Shown here: one piece after another, positions 16,912 to 25,324 of the stretch
Position numbering within the stretch: position 1 is the first letter of the stretch
Layout: each line of letters begins with the position of its first letter
From: Sedimenticola selenatireducens DSM 17993
GTDB taxonomy: Bacteria > Pseudomonadota > Gammaproteobacteria > Chromatiales > Chromatiaceae
DNA length: 64,000 bases
Direction: 5' to 3'
Assembly: GCF_000428045.1 (NCBI RefSeq)
Contig: NZ_ATZE01000003.1
Coordinates: forward strand, 1 to 64,000
The notes under the pieces: generated by a model
The model's database searches: none
What the model saw: the letters and a program-made list of their open reading frames with translations, nothing else
Told to the model about the DNA's origin: nothing
Position numbers and translations under genes: made by a program

Positions 16912-18488
16912 CAGCCCTTTTGTAAACCGGTCGTGTCATCCTGTTCGGTCATTTCCAGCAGATTATGTCCCTGCATCTCGGAAGGCACCGCCAGCCCCAT
17001 CAGGGTCAACAGGGTCGGAGCGATGTCACACAGGGCACCATTCTTGTCCAGGCGGGCCGGTCGGCCCACATAGAGCAAGGGTACCGGGTTCTGCGTGTGG
17101 GCGGTGTGCGGTTGATCATTTTCCGCATCCTCCATCTGCTCGGCATTGCCATGATCGGCGGTGACCAGCATCTCGCCACCCACCTGGCGGAGCGCTTCCA
17201 CCACCCGCCCCAGACAATGGTCCAATACCTCGATAGCCGCGACTGCCGCAGCAAATTTGCCGGTATGTCCCACCATGTCGGAATTGGCATAGTTGCAGAT
17301 AATGGCGTCATATTTGCCGCTCTTGATCGCATCAACCAGGGCGTCCGTCACCTCCGGGGCGCTCATCTCCGGCTTCAGATCGTAAGTGTTCACCTTGGGC
17401 GAGGGAATCAGAATCCTCTCCTCGCCTTCAAACACCTGTTCACGTCCACCATTGAAGAAAAAGGTGACATGGGCATATTTCTCGGTTTCGGCCAGGCGCA
17501 GTTGCCGCAGTCCGAGTTTGGAGATGTATTCGCCGAAGACGTTTTCCAGCCGCTCGGATGGAAAGGCCACCGGGATGTCGAATTCCTTGCTGTATTCGGT
17601 AAGGCTGACGAAACTGCTCAGGCGGGGAACCCTGGAACGCACAAAGCCTTCAAACCCCGGATCGATAAACGAGCGGGTCAACTGCCGGGCCCTATCGGAG
17701 CGGTAATTCATGAACAGAACCGCATCCCCGTCTTCAATGGTAACCGCCGCCTCCCCGGGCGACAGGATACAGGTGGGCTTGACGAACTCGTCCGTTTCAC
17801 CCCTGTCATAGGCCTGCTGCAGGGCCGTCTCCGCATCCGTCGCTGTAAACTCGGCCTGGCCCAGCACCAGCATGTCGTAGGCCTGCTGTACCCGATCCCA
17901 GCGATTATCCCGATCCATCGCATAGAAGCGCCCGACGATGGAGGCGATCCGCCCTTTCCCCAGCTCGGCAAATACCCGATTCAGCGACTGAATGGAGGCG
18001 GCCGCACTTTTGGGCGGCATATCCCGGCCATCCAGGAACGCATGCACATAGACGCGCGAGGCGCCACGTTCCACCGCCAGCCTGGCCATGGCGTGGATGT
18101 GCTCTTCATGGCTGTGCACCCCGCCGGGGGAGAGCAGGCCCAGGATATGCACCGCCTTGTCCTCTGCAATAACGCGGTCGACTGCGTCGACCAGGGTTCG
18201 ATTGGTGAAAAAAGAGCCGGTGCGTACCGAACGGCTGACCCGGGTAAACTCCTGGTAGACGACCCGGCCGGCGCCCAGATTGAGATGCCCGACCTCGGAA
18301 TTGCCCATCTGGCCATCCGGCAGCCCCACTTCTGCACCGGAGGTGCTGATCAGGGTATGCGGACACTGCTCCCACAGGCGATCCCATACCGGTGTTTCGG
18401 CGGCCATAATGGCATTGGACCGGGGATCCTCACTGTATCCCCAGCCATCCATGATCAGCAGCACTGCAGGTTTTACTCTGAACGACAT
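16911..18488 (-). CDS. gpmI: 2,3-bisphosphoglycerate-independent phosphoglycerate mutase
   Basis: 525 residues (E. coli GpmM 514). Interconverts 2- and 3-phosphoglycerate in glycolysis and gluconeogenesis using two Mn ions. The metal site begins at Asp14 in LIMDGWGY; the phosphoserine nucleophile is Ser64 in QMGNSEVGH; later motifs are [28 protein letters not shown] and TADHGNAE. It heads the envC-ctpA-yibQ-yajL unit, with overlapping or one-base junctions throughout. Upstream lies an AT-rich region that probably carries its promoter. Confidence 0.96.
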   Translation of the reverse strand: MSFRVKPAVLLIMDGWGYSEDPRSNAIMAAETPVWDRLWEQCPHTLISTSGAEVGLPDGQMGNSEVGHLNLGAGRVVYQEFTRVSRSVRTGSFFTNRTLVDAVDRVIAEDKAVHILGLLSPGGVHSHEEHIHAMARLAVERGASRVYVHAFLDGRDMPPKSAAASIQSLNRVFAELGKGRIASIVGRFYAMDRDNRWDRVQQAYDMLVLGQAEFTATDAETALQQAYDRGETDEFVKPTCILSPGEAAVTIEDGDAVLFMNYRSDRARQLTRSFIDPGFEGFVRSRVPRLSSFVSLTEYSKEFDIPVAFPSERLENVFGEYISKLGLRQLRLAETEKYAHVTFFFNGGREQVFEGEERILIPSPKVNTYDLKPEMSAPEVTDALVDAIKSGKYDAIICNYANSDMVGHTGKFAAAVAAIEVLDHCLGRVVEALRQVGGEMLVTADHGNAEQMEDAENDQPHTAHTQNPVPLLYVGRPARLDKNGALCDIAPTLLTLMGLAVPSEMQGHNLLEMTEQDDTTGLQKG

Positions 18489-18852
18489 GTCCGTTTCCGA
18501 CTCCGCTTGAGTGGTCCGCCTAAAGTTAAGGCTAACTCATTGAAAATAGCCGCGATATTACACTATTTTGGCTACTTCAACATTAAGTCTGAAAGATTAA
18601 AACCAGACATTAATTATGGGAAAACTATTTATACTGATTGAAAAACGGGATAAATTTACGTAAAACAGTTTATTATTGTATCTTTATAAAGAGTCGTTGT
18701 GTTTCAGTCGGTTGTCAGCAGTACCGGAGATAGGCTGTAGTGGGGTCTCAGCCCCTGTTGTCAGGCTTAACCATGGGTCCGTGCCCATTATCTGATATCC
18801 AACGTTTGTCGATTTAGATCATTACAGTTGTATTAACCAAGGTCCGGTGTGT
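18489..18852. other. AT-rich divergent intergenic region between gpmI and the ArsR gene
   Basis: About 360 bp, much more AT-rich than the flanking genes. It must hold the gpmI promoter (minus) and the ArsR promoter (plus). TTAAGTCTG and CAGACATTAA near 18583-18612 form an imperfect inverted repeat, and GTCGATTTAGATCATTACAG lies just upstream of the ArsR gene. I cannot assign a specific operator and see no small gene. Confidence 0.4.
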
Positions 18853-19221
18853 ATGGAACATAAATTTGGAAGCCCCAAGGTCCCTGTGCTTGAGTCGAGA
18901 CACAATTTTGATGGCGATGTCGACCTGATGGCCGATGATGAGGATATCGAACGCGCATCCCGCTCGCTCAAGGCCATGTCGCACCCCCTGCGACTCAAGA
19001 TCCTCTGCACCCTGGGTGATGAAGAGGTGAGCGTTCAGGAGATTGTCGAGCATGTGGGCACCTCGCAGAGCAATATCTCACAACATCTGGCCATTCTCAG
19101 GGATAAGGGGATCCTGGCCTCCCGCAAGGATGCCAACCGGGTCTATTACCGGGTCAGTGATTCACGCACCCTGAAGCTGATCGGCATGATGCGCGAGGTG
19201 TTCTGCTCACACGGACACTGA
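18853..19221 (+). CDS. ArsR/SmtB-family winged-helix regulator
   Basis: 122 residues from ATG at 18853 (a GTG two codons upstream is possible). The HTH_5 fold is clear: ASRSLKAMSHPLRLKILCTL, then the recognition helix in VGTSQSNISQHLAILRDKGIL, and the wing RKDANRVYYRVSD. Cysteines are Cys in LCTL and the C-terminal FCSHGH. The classical ELCVCDL metal motif is replaced by EEVSVQEIVEHV, so it is not a standard arsenic or cadmium sensor; a sulfur- or redox-sensing role is possible but only inferred, from the rhodanese gene downstream. A hairpin with a T-rich tail follows the gene. Confidence 0.85.
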   Translation: MEHKFGSPKVPVLESRHNFDGDVDLMADDEDIERASRSLKAMSHPLRLKILCTLGDEEVSVQEIVEHVGTSQSNISQHLAILRDKGILASRKDANRVYYRVSDSRTLKLIGMMREVFCSHGH

Positions 19222-19251
19222 TCGGGCGCATAAATGCCGGAATTCGGAACG

Positions 19252-19280
19252 AAACGGGAAGCTTGTATTCCCGTTTTGCT
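19252..19280 (+). terminator. Hairpin terminator after the ArsR gene
   Basis: AAACGGGAA (19252-19260) and TTCCCGTTT (19268-19276) form a perfect 9-bp stem with a seven-base loop, followed by TGCTTT. It separates the regulator from the rhodanese gene. Confidence 0.6.
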
Positions 19281-19481
19281 TTAGGGTCGGGTGAAAGGGC
19301 ATGCCTGGAACGGAAACTTTGCCCATGCCACCGACACCACACCCGATTTACCCGCCAGCCGGCCCCGGCCCGGAGACGGTATTACGATTTCCTGCACAAA
19401 CCGTGGTACCGCCCAGCCCCCTGGTCTAGAATGTGCCTCCCTTGTGACCCCTTTATTAACCAGATCCGGCAGCCGAGATTC

Positions 19482-19904
19482 ATGCAACAGCTTATCGAAT
19501 TCATCACAAACCACATTATTCTATTCTCCGCCCTGGTGGTGGTGCTGGTATTGATCGTCCAGAATCTGCTGGCCAGCATGGGGGGCAAATCCTCCGTTGC
19601 GCCTTTGCGGGCAACCCAGTTGATCAATCGTGAGGACGCCGTGGTCGTGGATGTGCGGCCAATTGGCGATTTCAACAATGGCCATATCGTCAATGCCATC
19701 AATATTCCCACCACGGCCCTGAAGAATCAGATCAATCAGGTGGCCAAGCACAAGGGCAAGCCGATTATTGTTGTCTGCCGTTCCGGTGCGCAATCTGCGG
19801 CTGCCTGCAAGGTCCTCCGGGATGCCGGAATTGACCAGGTCTATAATCTGCAGGGCGGGATGCTGGCCTGGCAGAGTGACAGCCTGCCCATCAGCAAAAA
19901 ATAA
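19482..19904 (+). CDS. Membrane-anchored rhodanese-like sulfurtransferase (YibN-like)
   Basis: 140 residues from ATG 19482. One N-terminal membrane helix (about 11-31, ILFSALVVVLVLIVQNLL) leads to a single rhodanese domain (about 42-135). The active-site loop is CRSGAQ with nucleophile Cys99, and VVDVRPIGDFNNGHIVNAINIP is the usual substrate-loop region. It carries sulfur as a persulfide or acts as a redox relay at the inner membrane. In E. coli the equivalent yibN precedes grxC-secB-gpsA; here grxC is absent and secB follows directly after 43 bases. Confidence 0.9.
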   Translation: MQQLIEFITNHIILFSALVVVLVLIVQNLLASMGGKSSVAPLRATQLINREDAVVVDVRPIGDFNNGHIVNAINIPTTALKNQINQVAKHKGKPIIVVCRSGAQSAAACKVLRDAGIDQVYNLQGGMLAWQSDSLPISKK

Positions 19905-19947
19905 CCCTCCGTTTCCACAAGACTGACTGACAACCGAGATTCAAGCC

Positions 19948-20427
19948 ATGACAGAAAATGCCCAAGCGACCGAACCGAGCCGCGAGTTCTCACTGCAGCG
20001 TATTTATGTGAAGGATATCTCCTTCGAGACACCCAACTCTCCCGCCATCTTTACCCAGGAGTGGAAACCGGAGTCGAGCCTGAACCTGAACAGCAACGTC
20101 ACCAAACTGGACAATGACCTGTTCGAAGTCGTACTGACGGTCACCGTTACCACAAAGCTGGCGGAGAAGACCGCCTATCTGGTGGAAGTGCAGCAGGCCG
20201 GTATCTTTACCGTGCGTAACTTCCCGGAGGAGGAGATGGGACACATGATGGGTGCCTACTGCCCCAATATTCTGTTTCCCTATGCCCGGGAGGTCGTCTC
20301 CGACCTGGTCAGCAAGGGCAGTTTCCCGCAACTCCTGTTGACACCGGTAAGCTTCGATCAGCTGTACGCCCAGCATCGGCATGAACAGGCTAATCAGCAA
20401 CAGGCCGCAGAGCCGGCAACCCACTGA
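19948..20427 (+). CDS. secB: Protein-export chaperone SecB
   Basis: 159 residues (E. coli 155). Tetrameric cytosolic chaperone that keeps preproteins unfolded and passes them to SecA. Family landmarks: LQRIYVKDISFETPN at about 16-30, WKPESSLNLN, the GIFTVRNFP strand, CPNILFPYAREVVSDLV and FPQLLLTPVSFDQLY. The gene ends just before gpsA (6-base gap), the order seen in E. coli. Confidence 0.97.
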   Translation: MTENAQATEPSREFSLQRIYVKDISFETPNSPAIFTQEWKPESSLNLNSNVTKLDNDLFEVVLTVTVTTKLAEKTAYLVEVQQAGIFTVRNFPEEEMGHMMGAYCPNILFPYAREVVSDLVSKGSFPQLLLTPVSFDQLYAQHRHEQANQQQAAEPATH

Positions 20428-20433
20428 TTGCCG

Positions 20434-21441
20434 ATGTCCGGACCGCCCGTCTTTGCCGTCATCGGCGCCGGCTCCTGGGGTACTGCCCTGGCTATCCTGC
20501 TGGCGCGCAATGGCGCCCGGGTACGGCTTTGGGGACATCTGCCTGATGAGGTACACAAGCTGGCACAGGAAGGTCAAAACAGCACCTTTCTGCCGGGTAT
20601 CCAGTTCCCGGAAAAGCTGACTCCGACGGCTGACCTGGCGGCGGCATTGCGTGGCGCCGATGAGGTGTTGATCGCTGTGCCCAGTCACGCCTTTGCATCA
20701 GTCCTCAAGACCGTTGCCCCGTTGCTGGCGGACACTACCGGAGTGTGTTGGGCCACCAAGGGGCTGGAACCCGTTTCGGGACGCCTGCTCCACGAGGTGG
20801 CGGAGGAAATTCTGGGCCCGGGGCGCCCCATGGCGGTCATTTCCGGCCCCAGTTTTGCGAAAGAGGTGGCGGCCGGATTGCCGACAGCCGTCACCGTCGC
20901 CTCCGCTTCGACGGATTTCGCCGAGCGGATCGCCGGCTATCTCCACTCGGACTGCTTCCGCGCCTACACCAGCAATGATGTGATCGGACTGGAGATCGGC
21001 AGCGCAGCCAAAAATGTCATGGCAATAGGTGCCGGTATCTCGGATGGTCTTGCCTTCGGCGCCAACGCCCGGGCCGCATTGATCACCCGGGGACTGAATG
21101 AGATCATGCGCCTGGGTCTGGCCTTGGGCGGAAAGATGGAGACCTTTATCGGCCTGGGAGGTATGGGGGACCTGGTACTGACCTGCACCGATGATCAGTC
21201 GCGGAATCGGCGCATGGGCCTGGCACTGGCACGTGGACTGACCATCGAACAGGCCAGGCAGGAGATCGGTCAGGAGGTGGAAGGGATTATGGCCACCCGG
21301 GAGATCTACCACCGGGCCTGTGCCCTGGGCGTGGAGATGCCGATCACCGAGCAGATTGAGCGCGTCCTCTATGAGGGTCTCGATCCCCGGACCGCGGTGC
21401 AGGCGCTGCTGGACCGGGATCCCCGACCCGAGGCCGGCTGA
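20434..21441 (+). CDS. gpsA: NAD(P)H-dependent glycerol-3-phosphate dehydrogenase GpsA
   Basis: 335 residues. Makes sn-glycerol 3-phosphate from dihydroxyacetone phosphate for phospholipid synthesis. Dinucleotide fold FAVIGAGSWGTALA at the N terminus, GPSFAKEVA near 138-146, AAKNVMAIGAGISDG with the catalytic lysine, and the conserved GLGGMGDLVLTC. The ATG at 20434 is preferred over an in-frame TTG two codons upstream. It is likely cotranscribed with secB. trmL is convergent behind it. Confidence 0.96.
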   Translation: MSGPPVFAVIGAGSWGTALAILLARNGARVRLWGHLPDEVHKLAQEGQNSTFLPGIQFPEKLTPTADLAAALRGADEVLIAVPSHAFASVLKTVAPLLADTTGVCWATKGLEPVSGRLLHEVAEEILGPGRPMAVISGPSFAKEVAAGLPTAVTVASASTDFAERIAGYLHSDCFRAYTSNDVIGLEIGSAAKNVMAIGAGISDGLAFGANARAALITRGLNEIMRLGLALGGKMETFIGLGGMGDLVLTCTDDQSRNRRMGLALARGLTIEQARQEIGQEVEGIMATREIYHRACALGVEMPITEQIERVLYEGLDPRTAVQALLDRDPRPEAG

Positions 21442-21449
21442 ACACGCGG

Positions 21450-21914
21450 CTATCGGGCGCCGGCAAATCCCTGTTGGCGCCAGGCCTCGTAGAGGATGAT
21501 GGCCACCGCGTTGGAGAGATTCAGACTGCGGTTGCCTGCCTGCATCGGGACCCGGATCAGTTGCTCCTGCGGCAGCTGGTCCAGCAGGGCCTGGGGTAGG
21601 CCCCGGGTTTCCGGTCCGAACAACAGGATATCCTGCGGCTGATAGGTGACCTGGCTGTAACAGCGCTTGCCCCGGGTGGAACAGGCAAACAACCGTTGCT
21701 GGCCATGCTGTGACAGAAACTCGGCCATATCCGCATACTCCTGCAGACAGGCCAGGTCGTGATAGTCCAGACCCGCCCGCCGCAACTGCTTGTCCTCCAG
21801 GGTGAAGCCCAGTGGATGGATAAGATGGAGCCGGCTGCCGCTGTTGGCACAGAGGCGTATGATATTACCTGTATTGGGCGGGATTTCCGGCTCATACAGC
21901 GCTACATTAAACAT
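21450..21914 (-). CDS. trmL: tRNA (cytidine/uridine-34-2'-O)-methyltransferase TrmL
   Basis: 154 residues, minimal SPOUT methyltransferase that 2'-O-methylates the wobble base of tRNA-Leu isoacceptors. The trefoil-knot SAM motifs are present: [45 protein letters not shown]. coli trmL (yibK) also sits near secB-gpsA, though on the same strand; here it converges on gpsA with an 8-base gap. Its start is 17 bases from the divergent pyrD gene. Confidence 0.93.
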   Translation of the reverse strand: MFNVALYEPEIPPNTGNIIRLCANSGSRLHLIHPLGFTLEDKQLRRAGLDYHDLACLQEYADMAEFLSQHGQQRLFACSTRGKRCYSQVTYQPQDILLFGPETRGLPQALLDQLPQEQLIRVPMQAGNRSLNLSNAVAIILYEAWRQQGFAGAR

Positions 21915-21931
21915 GACATTGGAACCATTTG

Positions 21932-22897
21932 ATGACGATTAGTGACTCGCCCCTTGCCGTTGATTTCTGTGGACTCAGGTTCAACACACCCCTGGTACTG
22001 CTCTCCGGCTGTGTCGGCTTCGGCGAAGAGTACACACGGGTAGCCGGCTTTAGCAACCGCGATGCGGGGGCGATCTGTTTGAAAGGGACCACCGGCGAGC
22101 CGCGCCTGGGTAACGCGCCGCACCGCATCTATGAAACCCCCGAGGGCATGCTCAATGCCATCGGGCTGCAGAACCCCGGCGTGGACAAGGTGGTGCGGGA
22201 GATCCTGCCGACCCTCGACTTTTCCGAAACCCGGTTTATTGCCAATGTCTCCGGCTCCACCATCGAGGAGTATGAAGAGGTGACCCGCCGCTTCGACGAC
22301 TCCCCTATCGATGCCATCGAGATCAATATCTCCTGTCCCAATGTCAAGGAAGGGGGTGTCGCCTTCGGCAATGACCCGGTCATGTCCGCCCGCGTGGTCG
22401 AGGCGTGCCGACGGCTTACCAGCAAGCCACTGATCACCAAGCTCTCGCCTAATCAGACCGATATCGCCGCCAACGCCCGCGGCTGTATCGAGGCCGGCAC
22501 CGATGCCTTCGCGGTGATCAACACCCTGATGGGTATGGCCATCGATATCGAAAGTCGCACACCCATCATTGGCAACAATCAGGGCGGACTGTCCGGTCCG
22601 GCCATCAAACCGGTCGCCCTGCTGAAGGTCCATCAGGTCTATCAGGTGTGCCGCGATCACGGAATTCCCATTATCGGCCAGGGTGGCATCACCAGTGCCG
22701 AAGACGCCATTGAATTTCTGATTGCCGGCGCCAGCGCGGTCGGCATCGGTACCGCACTCTTTTATGACCCCTTGATCTGCGGCAAGATAAACCATGGTAT
22801 AAAAGCCTATCTTGAAAGACACGACTTGCCATCAGTCAGGCAGTTGACCGGTACCTTGACGCTGAATAGTCCCCGGCCGGCAAAAAACGGCTGCTGA
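21932..22897 (+). CDS. pyrD: Dihydroorotate dehydrogenase, class 1B catalytic subunit
   Basis: 321 residues from ATG 21932. FMN-dependent oxidation of dihydroorotate to orotate in pyrimidine synthesis. Class 1 is shown by the catalytic cysteine Cys135 in [12 protein letters not shown] (class 2 has Ser); class 1B by the B. subtilis PyrD-like [38 protein letters not shown] and [13 protein letters not shown]. No N-terminal membrane helix. Class 1B enzymes normally pair with the iron-sulfur flavoprotein PyrK to use NAD; no pyrK lies nearby. Most gammaproteobacteria use class 2, so this is a lineage-level difference or a transfer. Confidence 0.9.
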   Translation: MTISDSPLAVDFCGLRFNTPLVLLSGCVGFGEEYTRVAGFSNRDAGAICLKGTTGEPRLGNAPHRIYETPEGMLNAIGLQNPGVDKVVREILPTLDFSETRFIANVSGSTIEEYEEVTRRFDDSPIDAIEINISCPNVKEGGVAFGNDPVMSARVVEACRRLTSKPLITKLSPNQTDIAANARGCIEAGTDAFAVINTLMGMAIDIESRTPIIGNNQGGLSGPAIKPVALLKVHQVYQVCRDHGIPIIGQGGITSAEDAIEFLIAGASAVGIGTALFYDPLICGKINHGIKAYLERHDLPSVRQLTGTLTLNSPRPAKNGC

Positions 22898-23009
22898 ACA
22901 GACCGACAGGTAAGTTTACAACCCGCCAAGGTTGTTTCCGTGCAGGTCAATCGGATCAATCAGAGCCCGGTTCCGGAGAGGACGGGAAGACGTTTACAGG
23001 GTTTAGCAA

Positions 23010-24272
23010 ATGGATCGCAAATCAATTCGTCCCACTACCGATGAGCTGAAACACTTTATCCCGCTGCAGGCGCTCAGCGAACAGCAGCAGGTTCTGCTTG
23101 CCGGTGTTGCCGAAATCAGGACGGCACTTCCGAAGGAGGTGCTGATCGAGCTCGGCAGTGATGATAACAATACCTACTTTTTGCTGCAGGGGACCCTGGT
23201 GCTCGACTCCGCTGATAATCACCGGCGTGAGATCAAGGCCGATGATGCCTCCGCAAAATCACCCATCGCCCAGTTGAGGCCCCGCAAATACCGGGTCATG
23301 GCGCACTCTGCCGTGCGCTATCTGGTGATAGACAATGCTTATCTTGAGGATATCGCCCAGAACCACGGCTCAGCCAGCGGGGTCGAGGGCTATGAGGTAA
23401 GTGGCGATTTTCAGAACGAATCCAGTGCTTTCGAGGATCAACTCTCAACCCTGCTGCTGGCCGACCTGAAGCGGGACCGGTTGAAGCTGCCCAGCCTGCC
23501 GGAGGTTGCCATCCGCATTGGCCGGGCATTGGAGGACGGTGTCAGTGACGCCCATGATATTGCCGAGATCATCCAGATCGATCCCGTGATCACGGCCAAA
23601 CTGATCAAGGCGGCAAACAGCGCAATCTATGGCCGGCGCAATCCGGTGGAAACCTGTAGCGGTGCCGTAGTCCGTTTGGGGGGTGATGTGACCCACAAAC
23701 TGGTGCTCTCGTTCGCCTTGCGGGAGCTGTTCCAGACCGATTCAGCGCTGCTGAATAACCGCATGAAGGCGCTCTGGAAACACAGCACACGTGTTGCCGC
23801 CATCTGTTATGTTCTGGCCAAACAGGATTCCCGGTTCAAGGCGGAACACGCCATGCTGGTGGGTCTGCTGCATGATATCGGAGTTGTGGCCATCCTCAAC
23901 TATGCGCAAAATTTTCCCGATGAGGCCATGCACGAGGAACCGCTGGACCGGGCGGTGCACATCCTGCGGGCGGAAATCGGCAGCATGATTCTGAATAAAT
24001 GGGGCTTTCCCTCGGATTTTGTCATTACGGCGCTGGAGGCGGAAGAGTGGATGCGTAACAAGGGTACTGCACCCGATTACTGCGATCTGGTGATTATCGC
24101 CCAGTTGCACAGCTATATCGGCGACAACAAGGGTCGGCATTTGCCCTCGATCGACGAGGTACCGGCCCACAGGCGCCTTGAGTTGGGTGAATTGACACCG
24201 CGCATGAGCCTGAAGATCCTGGAACAAGCCAAGGACCAGATTGCCCACGCCCAGTCCTTGCTGAACATCTGA
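23010..24272 (+). CDS. HDOD-domain protein with N-terminal cyclic-nucleotide-binding-like domain
   Basis: 420 residues. Residues about 17-120 look like a cNMP-binding jelly roll (ILLQ-type strand FLLQGTLVLDS, then YRVMAHSAVRYLVIDNAYLEDI). Residues about 148-350 form an HDOD domain (LKLPSLPEVAIRIGRAL, IIQIDPVITAKLIKAANSAIYG, VRLGGDVTHKLVLSFALRELF, HAMLVGLLHDIGVV). HDOD proteins are usually signalling outputs without proven catalysis. Which nucleotide, if any, binds is not readable. It is a separate unit, with 112 bases before it and 48 bases before the thioredoxin-like gene. Confidence 0.85.
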   Translation: MDRKSIRPTTDELKHFIPLQALSEQQQVLLAGVAEIRTALPKEVLIELGSDDNNTYFLLQGTLVLDSADNHRREIKADDASAKSPIAQLRPRKYRVMAHSAVRYLVIDNAYLEDIAQNHGSASGVEGYEVSGDFQNESSAFEDQLSTLLLADLKRDRLKLPSLPEVAIRIGRALEDGVSDAHDIAEIIQIDPVITAKLIKAANSAIYGRRNPVETCSGAVVRLGGDVTHKLVLSFALRELFQTDSALLNNRMKALWKHSTRVAAICYVLAKQDSRFKAEHAMLVGLLHDIGVVAILNYAQNFPDEAMHEEPLDRAVHILRAEIGSMILNKWGFPSDFVITALEAEEWMRNKGTAPDYCDLVIIAQLHSYIGDNKGRHLPSIDEVPAHRRLELGELTPRMSLKILEQAKDQIAHAQSLLNI

Positions 24273-24320
24273 TACCTGACCCCCGGAAAATCGTAAACCC
24301 CAACCTTTTGGAAAAGCTGA

Positions 24321-24839
24321 ATGAATGCGCTGAAGGTTTTCTTCACCCTCCTCCTCGGGCTGCTGCTGACGGCCGGTTCCGCGTCCGCCGCCCGCCTGCT
24401 GACCCCGGTCGATCCCCCGACTGAGGCCCCCGCCTTCACGTTGCAGGATACCGGGGGTAACCGGATATCCCTCGCCGACTACCGTGGTAAGGTACTGGTG
24501 GTCAATTTCTGGGCTACTTGGTGCCCCCCCTGTCGTCGCGAGATGCCCTCACTCAACCGGGCCGCCGCCTGGCTGAAAAAGTATGATGTTGCGCTGATCG
24601 CCATCAATTCAGGCGAGCGGGCCGACAAGGTGGAAAAGTTCCTGCAGGAACAGCCGCTGGATTTTCCTGTCCTGCTCGACCCGGACAGCACCGTCTCCAC
24701 CCAATGGAAGGCCACGCGCCTGCCGATAACCTATGTGGTGGATCCACAGGGCCGCCTGGTTTACCGGGCCCTGGGTAGCCGGGAGTGGGATGCACCGGAG
24801 CTGCTGGTCCCTATCAGGGGTCTGGGATTACCGCGCTAG
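24321..24839 (+). CDS. TlpA/ResA-like periplasmic thioredoxin
   Basis: 172 residues with a clear signal peptide (about 1-23, ending SASA). The thioredoxin-fold domain carries the redox motif WCPPC (Cys68, Cys71) in VVNFWATWCPPCRREMPSL, and the cis-proline region LPITYVVDPQG. Such proteins reduce disulfides in apocytochrome c or other exported proteins. No cytochrome maturation genes are adjacent, so the target is unknown. A hairpin follows immediately, between this gene and the convergent one. Confidence 0.88.
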   Translation: MNALKVFFTLLLGLLLTAGSASAARLLTPVDPPTEAPAFTLQDTGGNRISLADYRGKVLVVNFWATWCPPCRREMPSLNRAAAWLKKYDVALIAINSGERADKVEKFLQEQPLDFPVLLDPDSTVSTQWKATRLPITYVVDPQGRLVYRALGSREWDAPELLVPIRGLGLPR

Positions 24840-24843
24840 CGAT

Positions 24844-24863
24844 CACCCGGTACCTGCCGGGTG
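24844..24863. terminator. Hairpin between convergent genes
   Basis: CACCCGG (24844-24850) and CCGGGTG (24857-24863) form a 7-bp stem with a six-base loop. There is no T-run, so termination is only likely from its position between two 3' ends. Confidence 0.4.
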
Positions 24864-24902
24864 CTGTATCCAATCGGACCGTGCAACCGACCAGTCCCGG
24901 GG

Positions 24903-25301
24903 TCAGCTCGGGCGGATATGCTCGATGTAGTAGGGACGATCTTCCATGTTCAGTTTAACCGCCTCTCCGACCACCTTCAGATGCTGATCCGTCCCGGTGA
25001 AGCGCAGGTCACAATAGACCCGGCCCCGACCCTCGAACGGCAGCGGTATCATATCCCGGTAGGTATAGACGCTCTGTCCCACATCCCCACCCTCGCAGAC
25101 AGCGGGGGTTTCGGGTGGCGCCTCCTCCACCGCTGCGTCGGTAAACACCAGCTCGCCTGATTGTCGCCAGCGAGTTCGCTCAACGGAGCCGGAGATGGTC
25201 TTGACAATATGGGCGGGGGAGAATCGCACAGTGACCGTGCCGCCCTCCACCCGAATGCTTTCAACGGTCGAGCCGGATAATTCAATACTGCTGCTATCCA
25301 T
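24903..25301 (-). CDS. Conserved hypothetical protein downstream of ntrC
   Basis: 132 residues, not recognised. No signal peptide or membrane helix. The predicted character is beta-rich, with a central acidic/proline stretch (AVEEAPPETPAVCEGGDVG) and a C-terminal half rich in aromatic residues (GRGRVYCDLRFTGTDQHL). It starts 23 bases after the ntrC stop on the same strand, so it is probably the third gene of the glnL-ntrC transcript. Codon use looks like its neighbours. A nitrogen-related role would be guesswork. Confidence 0.6.
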   Translation of the reverse strand: MDSSSIELSGSTVESIRVEGGTVTVRFSPAHIVKTISGSVERTRWRQSGELVFTDAAVEEAPPETPAVCEGGDVGQSVYTYRDMIPLPFEGRGRVYCDLRFTGTDQHLKVVGEAVKLNMEDRPYYIEHIRPS

Positions 25302-25324
25302 TTGATATTCCTAAAAGTTTGCTG

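Noticed and set aside
16965-18641. Open frame of 558 codons opposite gpmI
   Set aside because: Antisense to an intact gpmI; the residue composition is that of a shadow frame.
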